From the NCBI RefSeq assembly GCF_030929615.1, contig NZ_JAVFVU010000022.1, positions 62,001-126,000 on the forward strand: a DNA stretch of 64,000 nucleotides, written 5' to 3'. Made by a program: the position numbers and the translations under genes. The DNA comes from Dyadobacter sp. LHD-138 (lineage in GTDB: Bacteria; Bacteroidota; Bacteroidia; Cytophagales; Spirosomataceae). This document shows positions 52,465 through 61,439 of the stretch, in pieces. Position 1 is the stretch's first letter. Every line of letters begins with the position of its first letter. Under the pieces are notes generated by a model. That model worked only from the letters and a program-made list of their open reading frames with translations. It searched no databases and was not told where the DNA came from.

Positions 52465-55080
52465 ATGCAAAAGGAATCGAGTTTATTTAGGTCAAGCTTT
52501 AATTTTTTAACGGAAAACAAACGGATCATTGTCAGGGGGCTTATTGGAGCCGTTTGTATGCTCATGGCCGTTTGGTTTGTTCGCCATGAAGAGGCCGAGG
52601 TCAGGAAAGTTTACGATTTAGTACAAACGGCCACTCCGGTGTACATCGCCCTGGGGTTGTTGGTTACGGTATTATACATTTTTTTGCAGGGGTTAACGTA
52701 TCAGTTGTCCTTTAAGGCGCTTGAAAAAAAGATAGATTTATTGACTCTGACAGAATTATTTCTTCGAAGAAATTTTATCAGTGTTTTCTTACCTGCCGGT
52801 GGAATTTCTTCGCTTGCTTTTTTTACTTCCAGAACGGAGCGAAAAGGGGTAACTAAAACCGAAATCCATCTGGCTTCATCCATTTATGCCGTTTGCGGGA
52901 TTGTCTCGGTTTTTGTCGTCGCTGTTCCCGCGATCGTCTGGCTTTTATTTCAAAAAACGGTTTCCGATAGCGAGGTTTACGCATTTTGCGGGTTATTTGT
53001 ACTGATCATTTTATTGTTTTTAGGAGTAAAATCTTTCGTCCAACGCGGGCGCTTTTTCAAATTTTTGCTGAAATATCAGCCGGATCTGGATGTGGTGATG
53101 GAACAGGTTTCGGATGGCCGTTTTTCCCGGTCCTCGATTGGTTACTGTCTACTGGCCTCCGTTCTGATCGATCTGGCCGGTATCGTTCATTTATACATTG
53201 CCTTTTTTGCGCTGCACGTTACGGCTCCTTTTGAAGCCGCTTTCATGGGATACCTCATCGCCACTATTTTTCTTATTCTTTCTCCTTTTTTAAGAGGTAT
53301 TGGTGCCATTGAGCTTTCGCTGAGTGTGTTGTTGGTCCAATATGGAATGGACAATGTCGTAGCGATTTCGGTGACAATGCTCTATCGTTTTTTTGAATTT
53401 TGGGCTCCGCTTCTGGTAGGGATATTTTCTTTTCTTTTCAGGAAGAATAATTTGATCCTCAGGATACTGCCGGCTTTTTTGATCTTTGCGCTGGGCATCG
53501 TTGATATTGTTTCAGTCCTTACCCCTTCGATTAATTCCCGCGTTCATACCTTGCAGGACATCCTCCCGCTGAGTTTTATTGAGGCCTCCAATTATTTCGT
53601 CCTGCTGACTGGAATTGTGTTGATTTTTATGTCGGTATTTCTGCTTAAAGGGTATCGGACAGCCTATTACCTGTCACTTTTTCTGTCCGTTTTATCCCTG
53701 GTCGGCCATCTTACCAAAGGTATTGACTATGAAGAATCCCTGATTGCGGGATTTGTCATGGCGGTTTTAGTTTTTACACGACAACAATACTTTCGCAGGG
53801 GAAATAAGCGTTTTCAGCTCTTTGGACTGCGAACTGTGCTGGTGGCCATTTGTGCCGTGCTTGTTTATGGCATTGTAGGATTTTATTATCTTGATACGGC
53901 ACATTTTGGTATCGATTTTTCTTTGGACGCATCTGTCCAAAATACCATATTGTCCTTTTTGCTGATTGGAAATAATCTCGACCCGAAGACGATTTTTGGC
54001 CGTGATTTTCTTTATTCCCTGAATTTGTTGGGTGGGGGCAGCCTTTCCTTTTTGGCCTATACCTTCATCAGGCCCTATATCTTCCAACCCAAAGTGGAAG
54101 ATGAGAGCTGGCAAAAAGCCGGGGATCTGGTGCAGCTTTACGGTGATTCTTCCCTGGATTATTTCAAAACCTATCACGACAAGTTCCTGTATTTTGGCAG
54201 GGAAACGGAGGGGTTTATCGCCTATCGGGTCGGGGCCGGATTCGCCGTTGTACTCGAAAAGCCGGTTTGCCGCGGAGCGCAGGATATGGTTTTGCTGATA
54301 AAGGAATTTGACCAGTTTTGTCGGGAAAATGATCTGGAATGCGCTTATTACCGTTGTGATGAGCTGTCACTTCCGATTTTTCAGTCATTGGGTAAAAATT
54401 CAATTATCATCGGACAGGAGGCGGTAATTGATCTTAAAGCTTTTACGCTGGAAGGCGGGGACAAAAAGTCTTTAAGAAATGCCGTTAGAAATATTGCAAA
54501 CAAAGGTTTTGTGACGAAAACGTATAGTTCACCCGTAAAAGAAGGGGTATTGCAGCGGTTGAAGGCTGTCAGTGACGAATGGATTGAAACGACGGGTTAC
54601 AATGAAATGGTATTTTCGCAGGGTATTTTCAGCGAGGATGAATTGAGCAAACAAACGATTCTTACCCTGGAAAATGACGAGGAGAAAATCATTGCGTTTG
54701 CCAACATTATACCCGATTATGTCAGGGGAGAAGGGACTTATGATCTGATCCGTAAAACAAAAGATGCCCCCGGAACAACGCTGGACGCCATGATGGTTGA
54801 GCTAATCAATTATTTTAAAGCGCAGGATTTTCAATATCTGAATATCGGGATGGTGCCGCTTTCCGGTGCGGAAGCGGGGAAAGACATCACGGAAAGGACG
54901 ATTAAATTTGCTTATCAGAATGTCAAACAGTTTGGTTATTACAAGTCTCTGAGAGAATACAAGAACAAGTTTTCGCCAGAGTGGAGAAGCAAGTACCTTA
55001 TTTACGATGATGCCTATGCCTTAATCAGAATTCCTGCTGCGCTTAACAAAGTTGTAAAAATAAAGAAGGGGAGTTTATGA
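52465..55080 (+). CDS. mprF: Phosphatidylglycerol lysyltransferase-type membrane protein (MprF/LpiA-like)
   Basis: An 871-residue bifunctional-type protein. About residues 20-520 form many membrane helices like the flippase part of MprF (LIGAVCMLMAVWFVRHEE, TELFLRRNFISVFLPAGGISSLAF, GAIELSLSVLLVQYG); from about 545 a DUF2156 cytoplasmic domain transfers an amino acid from aminoacyl-tRNA to phosphatidylglycerol (GDSSLDYFKTYHDKFLYFG, RNAVRNIANKGF, SDEWIETTGYNEMVFSQG, YLNIGMVPLSG). The amino acid (lysine, alanine or other) is not predictable. The result is a positively charged membrane that resists cationic peptides. Its stop overlaps the ATG of the AcvB/VirJ-type gene, as in the lpiA-acvB pairs of Rhizobiales. 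Confidence 0.93.
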   Translation: MQKESSLFRSSFNFLTENKRIIVRGLIGAVCMLMAVWFVRHEEAEVRKVYDLVQTATPVYIALGLLVTVLYIFLQGLTYQLSFKALEKKIDLLTLTELFLRRNFISVFLPAGGISSLAFFTSRTERKGVTKTEIHLASSIYAVCGIVSVFVVAVPAIVWLLFQKTVSDSEVYAFCGLFVLIILLFLGVKSFVQRGRFFKFLLKYQPDLDVVMEQVSDGRFSRSSIGYCLLASVLIDLAGIVHLYIAFFALHVTAPFEAAFMGYLIATIFLILSPFLRGIGAIELSLSVLLVQYGMDNVVAISVTMLYRFFEFWAPLLVGIFSFLFRKNNLILRILPAFLIFALGIVDIVSVLTPSINSRVHTLQDILPLSFIEASNYFVLLTGIVLIFMSVFLLKGYRTAYYLSLFLSVLSLVGHLTKGIDYEESLIAGFVMAVLVFTRQQYFRRGNKRFQLFGLRTVLVAICAVLVYGIVGFYYLDTAHFGIDFSLDASVQNTILSFLLIGNNLDPKTIFGRDFLYSLNLLGGGSLSFLAYTFIRPYIFQPKVEDESWQKAGDLVQLYGDSSLDYFKTYHDKFLYFGRETEGFIAYRVGAGFAVVLEKPVCRGAQDMVLLIKEFDQFCRENDLECAYYRCDELSLPIFQSLGKNSIIIGQEAVIDLKAFTLEGGDKKSLRNAVRNIANKGFVTKTYSSPVKEGVLQRLKAVSDEWIETTGYNEMVFSQGIFSEDELSKQTILTLENDEEKIIAFANIIPDYVRGEGTYDLIRKTKDAPGTTLDAMMVELINYFKAQDFQYLNIGMVPLSGAEAGKDITERTIKFAYQNVKQFGYYKSLREYKNKFSPEWRSKYLIYDDAYALIRIPAALNKVVKIKKGSL

Positions 55081-56483
55081 AAATGAAATTATTTTTAATC
55101 CTTGTCTTACTGGCAAACCGTGCTTGTGCACACGTTGTCGATTCGCTGGAATTCGGTGTTTTCGGTAAGATAAAAGTTTATCAGCCTGCAACGCCTCCAA
55201 AACAGCTGGTACTATTTGTGAGTGGGGACGGCGGCTGGAACAGCGGCGTTGTTGATATGGCTTTGAGTTTTGTCGATCTGAACGCCACGGTAATTGGCAT
55301 AGACATCAGGAGTTATCTTGGAAATTTGAGTAAAACAAAGGCTGCGTGCTATTACCCCGCCGCGGATTTTGAAAATCTCAGTAAGTTCATTCAGAAAAAG
55401 TATCACTTTAAAAACTATTCAAATCCCGTTTTGCTGGGCTATTCCTCAGGCGCTACTTTGGTCTATGGTATATTGGCACAATCTCCTTCAAACACTTTTT
55501 CGGGTGCTATTGCGCTTGGATTTTGTCCTGATTTGCAAATTTCCAAACCGTTATGTACCGGTTCAGGATTGTAATTACATGCGCTGGGCGGTACGAAGGG
55601 GTTTTATCTTGAAGCCAATGCCAATTTGCAAGAGCCGTTTTATGCCTTGCAGGGAACCACCGATCAGGTATGTGATTTTAAAGCGACTGCCCGTTTCGTA
55701 AAGGAAATCCCTAATGCCAGACTGATAGCCCTTAGTAAGGTTGGACATGGTTTTTCTGTTAAAAAGAACTGGGTTCCGCAAATGAACCGGGCTTATGGGG
55801 AGATCATGACGAGGATTTCCGCTGAAACTGCAAAGGATAAAGAAGAAATTGAAGAAAACCAGATGAAAGAACTGCCGATCCATATTACATCGTCTCCATC
55901 AAATCCCGGGAAACCGATGTTTTTTTTTATAACCGGTGACGGCGGATATGCCAGTTTTGATAAATCGTTTTGCAGCGCGCTCGCCGCCAATGGAATGCCT
56001 GTGGTTGCGCTGGATGCTTTGAAATATTTTTGGAATGAGAAGACGCCGGCGTCTACAACCGCGGATGTTGAGAAACTGATCAATCTGTATAAGAATAAAT
56101 GGCAGAACGAAAAGATAGTCCTGATTGGCTATTCATTTGGCGCCGACGTGCTTCCGTTTGTTTTTAACAGAATGGATAAAAAGTTACAGGAAAATACAAA
56201 ATTACTGGTCATGTTATCGCCCGCGCCCGAAGCTGATTTTGAAATACATATCACCGATATGCTTAACCTTTCGCTGGGAGGTAAGCAGTATGACGTGATT
56301 TCTGAAATTGACAAGATGAAAAATGTTAAAGCCCTGTGCGTCTATGGCTCGGAAGAAGAAGCTGAGATTAAAGGAAAAACGGCCAATCCGGATCTTAGTT
56401 TTTCGACAATTCCTGGCGGGCACCACTACGACAACCTGTTTAAGGAACTGGTAGAAATGATAGCAGAGAAAATCGGGAAGTAA
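55077..56483 (+). pseudogene. AcvB/VirJ-type lysyl-phosphatidylglycerol hydrolase-like gene, interrupted by one in-frame stop
   Basis: Read through, the frame encodes about 468 residues with two alpha/beta hydrolase-like VirJ domains. Domain one follows a signal peptide (FVSGDGGWNSGV, LLGYSSGATLVYG); domain two repeats the pattern (FFITGDGGYASFD, LIGYSFGADVLPFVFN, PGGHHYDN). This is the two-domain layout of Agrobacterium AcvB, an enzyme that hydrolyses lysyl-phosphatidylglycerol. A TAA at 55572-55574 interrupts it after 165 residues, without any change of frame: the downstream half (ATG at 55626) continues in the same frame. Its start overlaps the mprF stop (ATGA). Either the gene is decaying, the stop is an error, or both halves are translated. 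Confidence 0.8.
55572..55574 (+). other. Premature TAA inside the AcvB/VirJ-type gene
   Basis: TAA stands between SGL and LHALGG. A change of one base (AAA, lysine) would restore one continuous reading frame of the usual AcvB layout. Confidence 0.8.
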
Positions 56484-56545
56484 TTGAAAGGTAAATATTT
56501 AAGTTCTCAATAGCGCGATTGTTTTGAATGTTTCTTAATTATGGA

Positions 56546-56583
56546 AAAATATTTGTTGGTACTGAAAAACCAGCAAATATTTT
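56546..56583 (+). terminator. Terminator-like hairpin after the AcvB/VirJ-type gene
   Basis: Stem AAATATTTGTTGG (56547-56559) / CCAGCAAATATTT (56570-56582), 13 pairs with one wobble, followed by TTGTC. Lies 60 bp after the stop. A second imperfect hairpin (56664-56674 / 56682-56692) overlaps the stop of the convergent TonB receptor gene. Confidence 0.7.
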
Positions 56584-56687
56584 GTCACCTTAGTTAATCA
56601 AAAGAAAACGACCAGTCAATGACCGGCCGTTTGTCTGAATTATTATTAACCTATGATAAAATGTCTGGCACGAACCTGGTTTTCGTG

Positions 56688-59162
56688 TCAGATTTTGATT
56701 CCGAAGGAGAGCACGAAGCTACGCCCGTCGGAGGTCCAGATTCCTGCCCCCGGATACATCGTTGGTCTTTTTGTATAATATTTTTTGTCCAGAAAATTGT
56801 TAACTCCGAATCTTAATGTGTAGTTTTTGGCAATACGCAATGTGCCGTTGAAATCCCATATTCCATAGGAAGGTACTTTTCCCTTCGCTCCATTGGCGGA
56901 AGGCGTCACGGTATTCAGGGCATCTGAAAATAATTCGCTTACATAGCTGTACTGTAAAGTCGCGAACAGTTTGTTGTGGGCGAATTGCAAACCATTTCTG
57001 CTGATCCATGTAGGCACGCCTTCCAGTTTATTTCCTTTCACATCCGTGTTTTCATTGTTAAGCACAGATCTGCCTTTCAAATAATGCGCATCGAAATAAG
57101 ACGTAGAGGTGAAAACGGAGAGTTCCGTTTTGTTTCCTTTCGCTCCGTTTTTCGTAAATGGGGTATACTCTGCATACAGTTCAACCCCTTTTGTCATGGT
57201 GTTTCCTGTATTGGTTCTCAAAATATAAGCCTTTCCCGGGTCGTCTGATAAAGCCAGCGTCCCCATCCGGTTTTTGTATAGCATCTGAAAAATGCTCAGA
57301 TCATAGGAAAACGCGGTGCCGATTTTTCCGTTAATCCCTGCTTCCAGATTATAGCCTTTGGCATCTTTCAGACTTTTGTCAACCTGCTCCAAAACAGAAC
57401 CGGGGATAATATCTTTGAAAACGACCGGGCGATAAGCCTGTGAAAAACCTGCATAGATGCGGCTGTCGGCTCCAAGTTTATATTGTGAGCTGATGCCGAA
57501 AAGCGGGAATTTGTGCTTGATGCTGTTTGGCAGGGCTTCGGGCTGGTAATAGGTAATTGTGCCGGTCATATCCGTAGTTCCGCTTTCTAGACGAAACCCC
57601 GGCGAAACGGTTAGTTTTGGGGTGATGTAAAGCAAATTTTCTACAAAAAAAGCGACATTGGTCGTTTTCATATGAAGGTCTCTGCCCCAAACCGGGTTCG
57701 TTAGCGTCAGGTCAAAATCACTTCCGGTCGTACCTTTTCCAAGCTGCCTGCGGCGCAGGTGATTTTTCATCAACTGAACCCCGCCCGAGACAAAACTGGT
57801 AAGCCCGGCGATACGGTATTGATGGACAAGACGCAGTTCGGAGGTGAAACTCTTGAAATTATCGATGTCGACCTGTCTTGGTTTGTACTGATTGGTAGCC
57901 GGATCAATTACATCGGGAACATTTGCAAAGGCATCGATCATGACACTGTTTCTGCTACCAAAAACACCGGAATTTGTCAGACGCAGTTTGGTCGAGGGAT
58001 TTAGTTTCCAGTCGATAACAACAGAAGGAATATAGATATCCGGATTGAAATAATTACGAGAACGCGTTGCCTGCCGTGAATCCTGTGCAAACATGGCGTC
58101 TGTTAGCGGCCCGGGAATTTGGTAAACATAGGATGAACGGCCTAGCTCAGCTTTTATTTTCAATGATTTACTGAATTCATAAGTTAAACTGGCAAACTGA
58201 GATTGGGCATCCGACTTCGAATTTTTACGGTATCCGTCCGAATGTCTTTTTTGATAGTAGGCAGAATAAGTTAACTTTCCCACCTTTCCGCTGATGGCAT
58301 TGTAGGAACTGAACAAACCAAATGAGCCGCCGGAATTGATCGTTTCAAAAGAAAATGCTTTGGTGGTGTCAGGCTGTTTGGTTACGTAATTGATCATCCC
58401 GCCAAACTGGGCACCGTATTGCAACGAAGCCGATCCGCGAACGAGCTCGATACGCTCGATGGATTCCATGGTCGGGCTGTAATGGCTGGCTGGGTATCCA
58501 TACATATCGGAATTGGTGATAATGCCATTCTGCCGGATGTTGTATTCCCATGAACGATGGGGGTCAAGGCCGCGGGTTGAGATGTTAATCTGGTTGCCGC
58601 TTCCGTCCATATCATAGACAAATACGCCGGGAATTTTTGCAAAAATCTGTCGACCGGTTTTTTCGGAGATATTGGCGTTGACGCCTCCGAGTTGAATCAC
58701 CTCATTTTTCTTTCCTGCCGACAGATAAACGCCATGCACATCAGGTAGGCGTTCTACCTGAATGCTGTTTTTCTTTTCTTGGATAACAACCTCTTCCAGT
58801 CTCTGAATATCTTCACGCAGTGTGACCGTTACATGATTACGCTGGTTGGCAATAATTTTTGTTCCTAGTTTTTGCGAGAAATAGCCAACTGAAGAAATAT
58901 GAAGGGTTTGTTCGCCAAGGGGTAGCGCTTCAATAGTAAAAAAGCCTTCCTTGTCTGTTAATGCACCTTTTTTTGTCTCTTCAACGCGTATACTGACACC
59001 TTCAATCCCTAATCCGTTTCCGCCAATAATTCTGCCTGTAAGTGAACTCTGCGCATAACAGACAATATGCATCAGCATTAAAAAGGATAAAGTCAAAATC
59101 CGTCGCTGATCCGTTTTAGAAAGGGGTGTGTATTTTTTTAATGTAAAATTTTTCAAGAGCAT
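56688..59162 (-). CDS. TonB-dependent receptor, FecA-like
   Basis: An 824-residue outer-membrane receptor with an export signal (ILTLSFLMLMHIVCYAQS, about residues 22-39), a carboxypeptidase-regulatory-like beta domain (TGRIIGGNGLGIEGVSIRV), a plug (VYDMDGSGNQINISTRGLDP, ERIELVRGSASLQYGAQFGG) and a 22-strand barrel ending in FVLSFGIKI. Its general build matches Bacteroidota ferric-siderophore or iron-citrate receptors and lacks an STN domain. A small exported protein gene lies upstream on the same strand (193 bp), and the two are probably functionally linked. The ligand is unknown. Confidence 0.92.
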   Translation of the reverse strand: MLLKNFTLKKYTPLSKTDQRRILTLSFLMLMHIVCYAQSSLTGRIIGGNGLGIEGVSIRVEETKKGALTDKEGFFTIEALPLGEQTLHISSVGYFSQKLGTKIIANQRNHVTVTLREDIQRLEEVVIQEKKNSIQVERLPDVHGVYLSAGKKNEVIQLGGVNANISEKTGRQIFAKIPGVFVYDMDGSGNQINISTRGLDPHRSWEYNIRQNGIITNSDMYGYPASHYSPTMESIERIELVRGSASLQYGAQFGGMINYVTKQPDTTKAFSFETINSGGSFGLFSSYNAISGKVGKLTYSAYYQKRHSDGYRKNSKSDAQSQFASLTYEFSKSLKIKAELGRSSYVYQIPGPLTDAMFAQDSRQATRSRNYFNPDIYIPSVVIDWKLNPSTKLRLTNSGVFGSRNSVMIDAFANVPDVIDPATNQYKPRQVDIDNFKSFTSELRLVHQYRIAGLTSFVSGGVQLMKNHLRRRQLGKGTTGSDFDLTLTNPVWGRDLHMKTTNVAFFVENLLYITPKLTVSPGFRLESGTTDMTGTITYYQPEALPNSIKHKFPLFGISSQYKLGADSRIYAGFSQAYRPVVFKDIIPGSVLEQVDKSLKDAKGYNLEAGINGKIGTAFSYDLSIFQMLYKNRMGTLALSDDPGKAYILRTNTGNTMTKGVELYAEYTPFTKNGAKGNKTELSVFTSTSYFDAHYLKGRSVLNNENTDVKGNKLEGVPTWISRNGLQFAHNKLFATLQYSYVSELFSDALNTVTPSANGAKGKVPSYGIWDFNGTLRIAKNYTLRFGVNNFLDKKYYTKRPTMYPGAGIWTSDGRSFVLSFGIKI

Positions 59163-59355
59163 ATGGGCCTTTTAAAGATCTGATTGATAGTATTGCAGTC
59201 AGGTGTGTTTATTCGTTCCAATAGCGGGAATAGACAATCATGCAGGACAAAACTCCGACGTACAAACTATTTCCCGATATAGAATTGATCTATATCGAAA
59301 ACAGTAAACCGGGAAAAATGCCTGATGGGTTTTCCTGAGAATTAAAAACAATAAT

Positions 59356-59883
59356 CTAAATCAGATCCGGGGGAGGAGACTGTATGCTTACAGCGGGTAT
59401 TAGCGGGCGTTCAGCCACATAATGGTAGGTTACGGGCGAAGACCATTCAAAAAAGTAGAATGTATGTTTCCGGCCAATAGCCATGTATTCTTTCAGGAAG
59501 TTTTTAAGAATGGAAAGTGGTACTCCTTTATGAGTGTTGTTATGGGTACGGGCTTCGTCGTCAAATGTAGAAACCAGGCTCCAAAAGCGTTCCCGCGCGG
59601 TCTGGCTAAATTCGCAGTGCACGTACAAAGTGTCATTTACAATTTGCTTGGAAACGATTTTGTAATATTCGTTACCCCTCAGAACCTCTTCGTCAGAGGG
59701 CTCCGGATGCTGCCAGTTATTTAAATAAGGCATTGCCAATGGAAACTTCAACAACAGATCGTTATCATTTGATATGTCTGTCCGGTTTTGCTCTTCACTC
59801 ATTCCCAGTATATTATATATCGGAAACCCCATCATGTTAAAGAAGAGGAGTCCGAAAAGTAATATGGAAACGAGTGTTTTCAC
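59356..59883 (-). CDS. Small exported protein, partner of the TonB receptor
   Basis: A 175-residue protein with an N-terminal export or anchor segment (VSILLFGLLFFNMMGFPIYNI, about residues 4-24) and a GTG start. The mature part carries LKFPLAMPYLNNW, YYKIVSKQIVNDTLYVHCEF and a proline-rich end (SIQSPPPDL). I know small proteins of this build beside TonB-dependent receptors in Bacteroidota, without an assigned function. A role in metal or siderophore uptake would be inference from the neighbour only. Confidence 0.7.
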   Translation of the reverse strand: MKTLVSILLFGLLFFNMMGFPIYNILGMSEEQNRTDISNDNDLLLKFPLAMPYLNNWQHPEPSDEEVLRGNEYYKIVSKQIVNDTLYVHCEFSQTARERFWSLVSTFDDEARTHNNTHKGVPLSILKNFLKEYMAIGRKHTFYFFEWSSPVTYHYVAERPLIPAVSIQSPPPDLI

Positions 59884-59993
59884 ACGGCCGGGTTTTTGAT
59901 CGAAATACTGACTACGACAAATATACTTTGAAGCCGATGAAATTCAACGCTTTATAGCCCGGCCTTAAAAAATATAGCCATGTTTAACCTGTG

Positions 59994-61106
59994 TTAACGC
60001 ACAATTTTCTTTGTCGCAGTTTTACCGGTTTCGTCCACAGCTTTGATAATGTATAAGCCACTCACCGTTTGGCGCAGATCAAGTTGTTCACTCCATTCGA
60101 GGCTTTTTGCCGATGTTTTGATCTCTTTTATAACGGTACCTTCCAGATTGATCAATTGAATTTTTAGTGTTGTAGGATTTTTGCTCGATACTTTCACCGT
60201 CAGATAATCCTGCGTTGGTACCGGATAGGCTTCGATGACCAGCGTTAACGCATCATAATTTTTATCAGGATTTGAAGTGATAATACCAGATTCGGTTGCG
60301 GGCACGTATGGAGGGATTTCGACCGTAGGCCCGGGTTTATCCACGACCACAATCACGCCTTCGCGATAGGTTTCGGAAATTTTGATACCATTTCTCCACT
60401 CATCAATAACGACCGAATAGACATATTTCCCTAACGCTTCCGGGGCATTCCAGATCAGTTTTTTATCTGCTTGATCGATCGAAAATGTTCCGGTTTTGCT
60501 TACATCATTAGGATAAACATAGTTGTAATCAAGCAAACGAACGCCGCAGGTACCGGGAGAAGGGGAACTTAGTTTCTGTAAATGGGCTGATGTACTATCG
60601 GAATCGCTGTTGATTGGTTTTAAGTCTATTTTGAGCACCTGTTTGGCACCCGTAGAAAATAACGGATCGGGTAATTCCGGCGTGTTATTGGAAACGGATG
60701 TATTGATTACGGTCCATAGAAACATTTCTGTTGCATGGCCCGAATAATTGAGCATGCCGTCTGTCCGGTTTGTCAAGGATGAGGAAATCTGAAAAACACC
60801 AGTGGACGGATAGGTATGTGTTAATTCGTAAATTCCAACCGAAACGCTCTTTGAATCCCCCGTCAACTCGGTATAGCTGATTCTGTCCGCCTGTGCGGTA
60901 TTACCATCACCAAAACAGACCAGAACATTGTTTTGACTGTCAGCCGTCTGGCCGCCACCCACTGCATCGAAATAAAGCTGAACCCTGATTTTATAGGTTA
61001 AGCCGGAAGTATTGGTTGCACGTATATTACCACCAAGCAAATGCGTTGCTGAGCAAATGGAAGTGGTTATGAAAAAAAGAAAAAGCGTTTTGTAAAGGGT
61101 TTTCAT
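59994..61106 (-). CDS. Secreted protein with PKD-like region and type IX sorting domain
   Basis: A 370-residue exported protein. The ATG at 61106 (MKTLYKTLFLFF) gives a clean signal peptide ending near SATHL; a longer frame adds 25 residues that disrupt it. The region after the signal (HLLGGNIRATN, FGDGNTAQADR, LTHTYPSTGVFQISSSL) has the FGDG/HTYPSTG pattern of PKD-like domains. The C-terminus (YPVPTQDYLTVKV ... GLYIIKAVDETGKTATKKIVR) is a type A sorting domain, so the protein is probably released or surface-anchored by the type IX secretion system. Adhesion or gliding-type function is possible but unproven. Confidence 0.88.
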   Translation of the reverse strand: MKTLYKTLFLFFITTSICSATHLLGGNIRATNTSGLTYKIRVQLYFDAVGGGQTADSQNNVLVCFGDGNTAQADRISYTELTGDSKSVSVGIYELTHTYPSTGVFQISSSLTNRTDGMLNYSGHATEMFLWTVINTSVSNNTPELPDPLFSTGAKQVLKIDLKPINSDSDSTSAHLQKLSSPSPGTCGVRLLDYNYVYPNDVSKTGTFSIDQADKKLIWNAPEALGKYVYSVVIDEWRNGIKISETYREGVIVVVDKPGPTVEIPPYVPATESGIITSNPDKNYDALTLVIEAYPVPTQDYLTVKVSSKNPTTLKIQLINLEGTVIKEIKTSAKSLEWSEQLDLRQTVSGLYIIKAVDETGKTATKKIVR

Positions 61107-61439
61107 ATAGAATAGGGTTTTTCGCTGAGAAGTCTGGATGTAACTCTTCAACGAAAGAAATGGATCAATTCGTATCTGCAATATAATAGAATTGCCTTTG
61201 TCGTCAATGGGTTATTTAAGTTTTGAAGAAATACTGATTTTAACCGGCTGATAACCTTTAATCTAGGTTTTTATATTTTTCAAATCGTTGATTTCAGCGT
61301 AACGGTGGCGGCGGTTAAACTTTTGGAGTAGATACGATTTTATTATTATAACGATAACCGGCGAAATGTAAATCCTTAGAAATTCAAATATCATGAAACA
61401 AAAACGGCCCGGAAAATTTTCCGAACCGTTTTTGTATGT
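61107..61439. other. Intergenic region between malic enzyme and the type IX-sorted gene
   Basis: 333 bp with no gene. It contains the malic enzyme terminator near its right end and, to the left, AT-rich DNA that should hold the promoter of the secreted protein. Confidence 0.5.
61399..61434 (-). terminator. Terminator of the malic enzyme gene
   Basis: Stem CAAAAACGG (61399-61407) / CCGTTTTTG (61426-61434) around a further GGAAAA/TTTTCC pairing, just after the stop at 61440. The A/T tracts form part of the stem, as in other Bacteroidota terminators. Confidence 0.75.

Noticed and set aside
55077-56483. Frameshift in the AcvB/VirJ-type gene
   Set aside because: Both halves are in the same frame, so the interruption is a nonsense codon and not an insertion or deletion.
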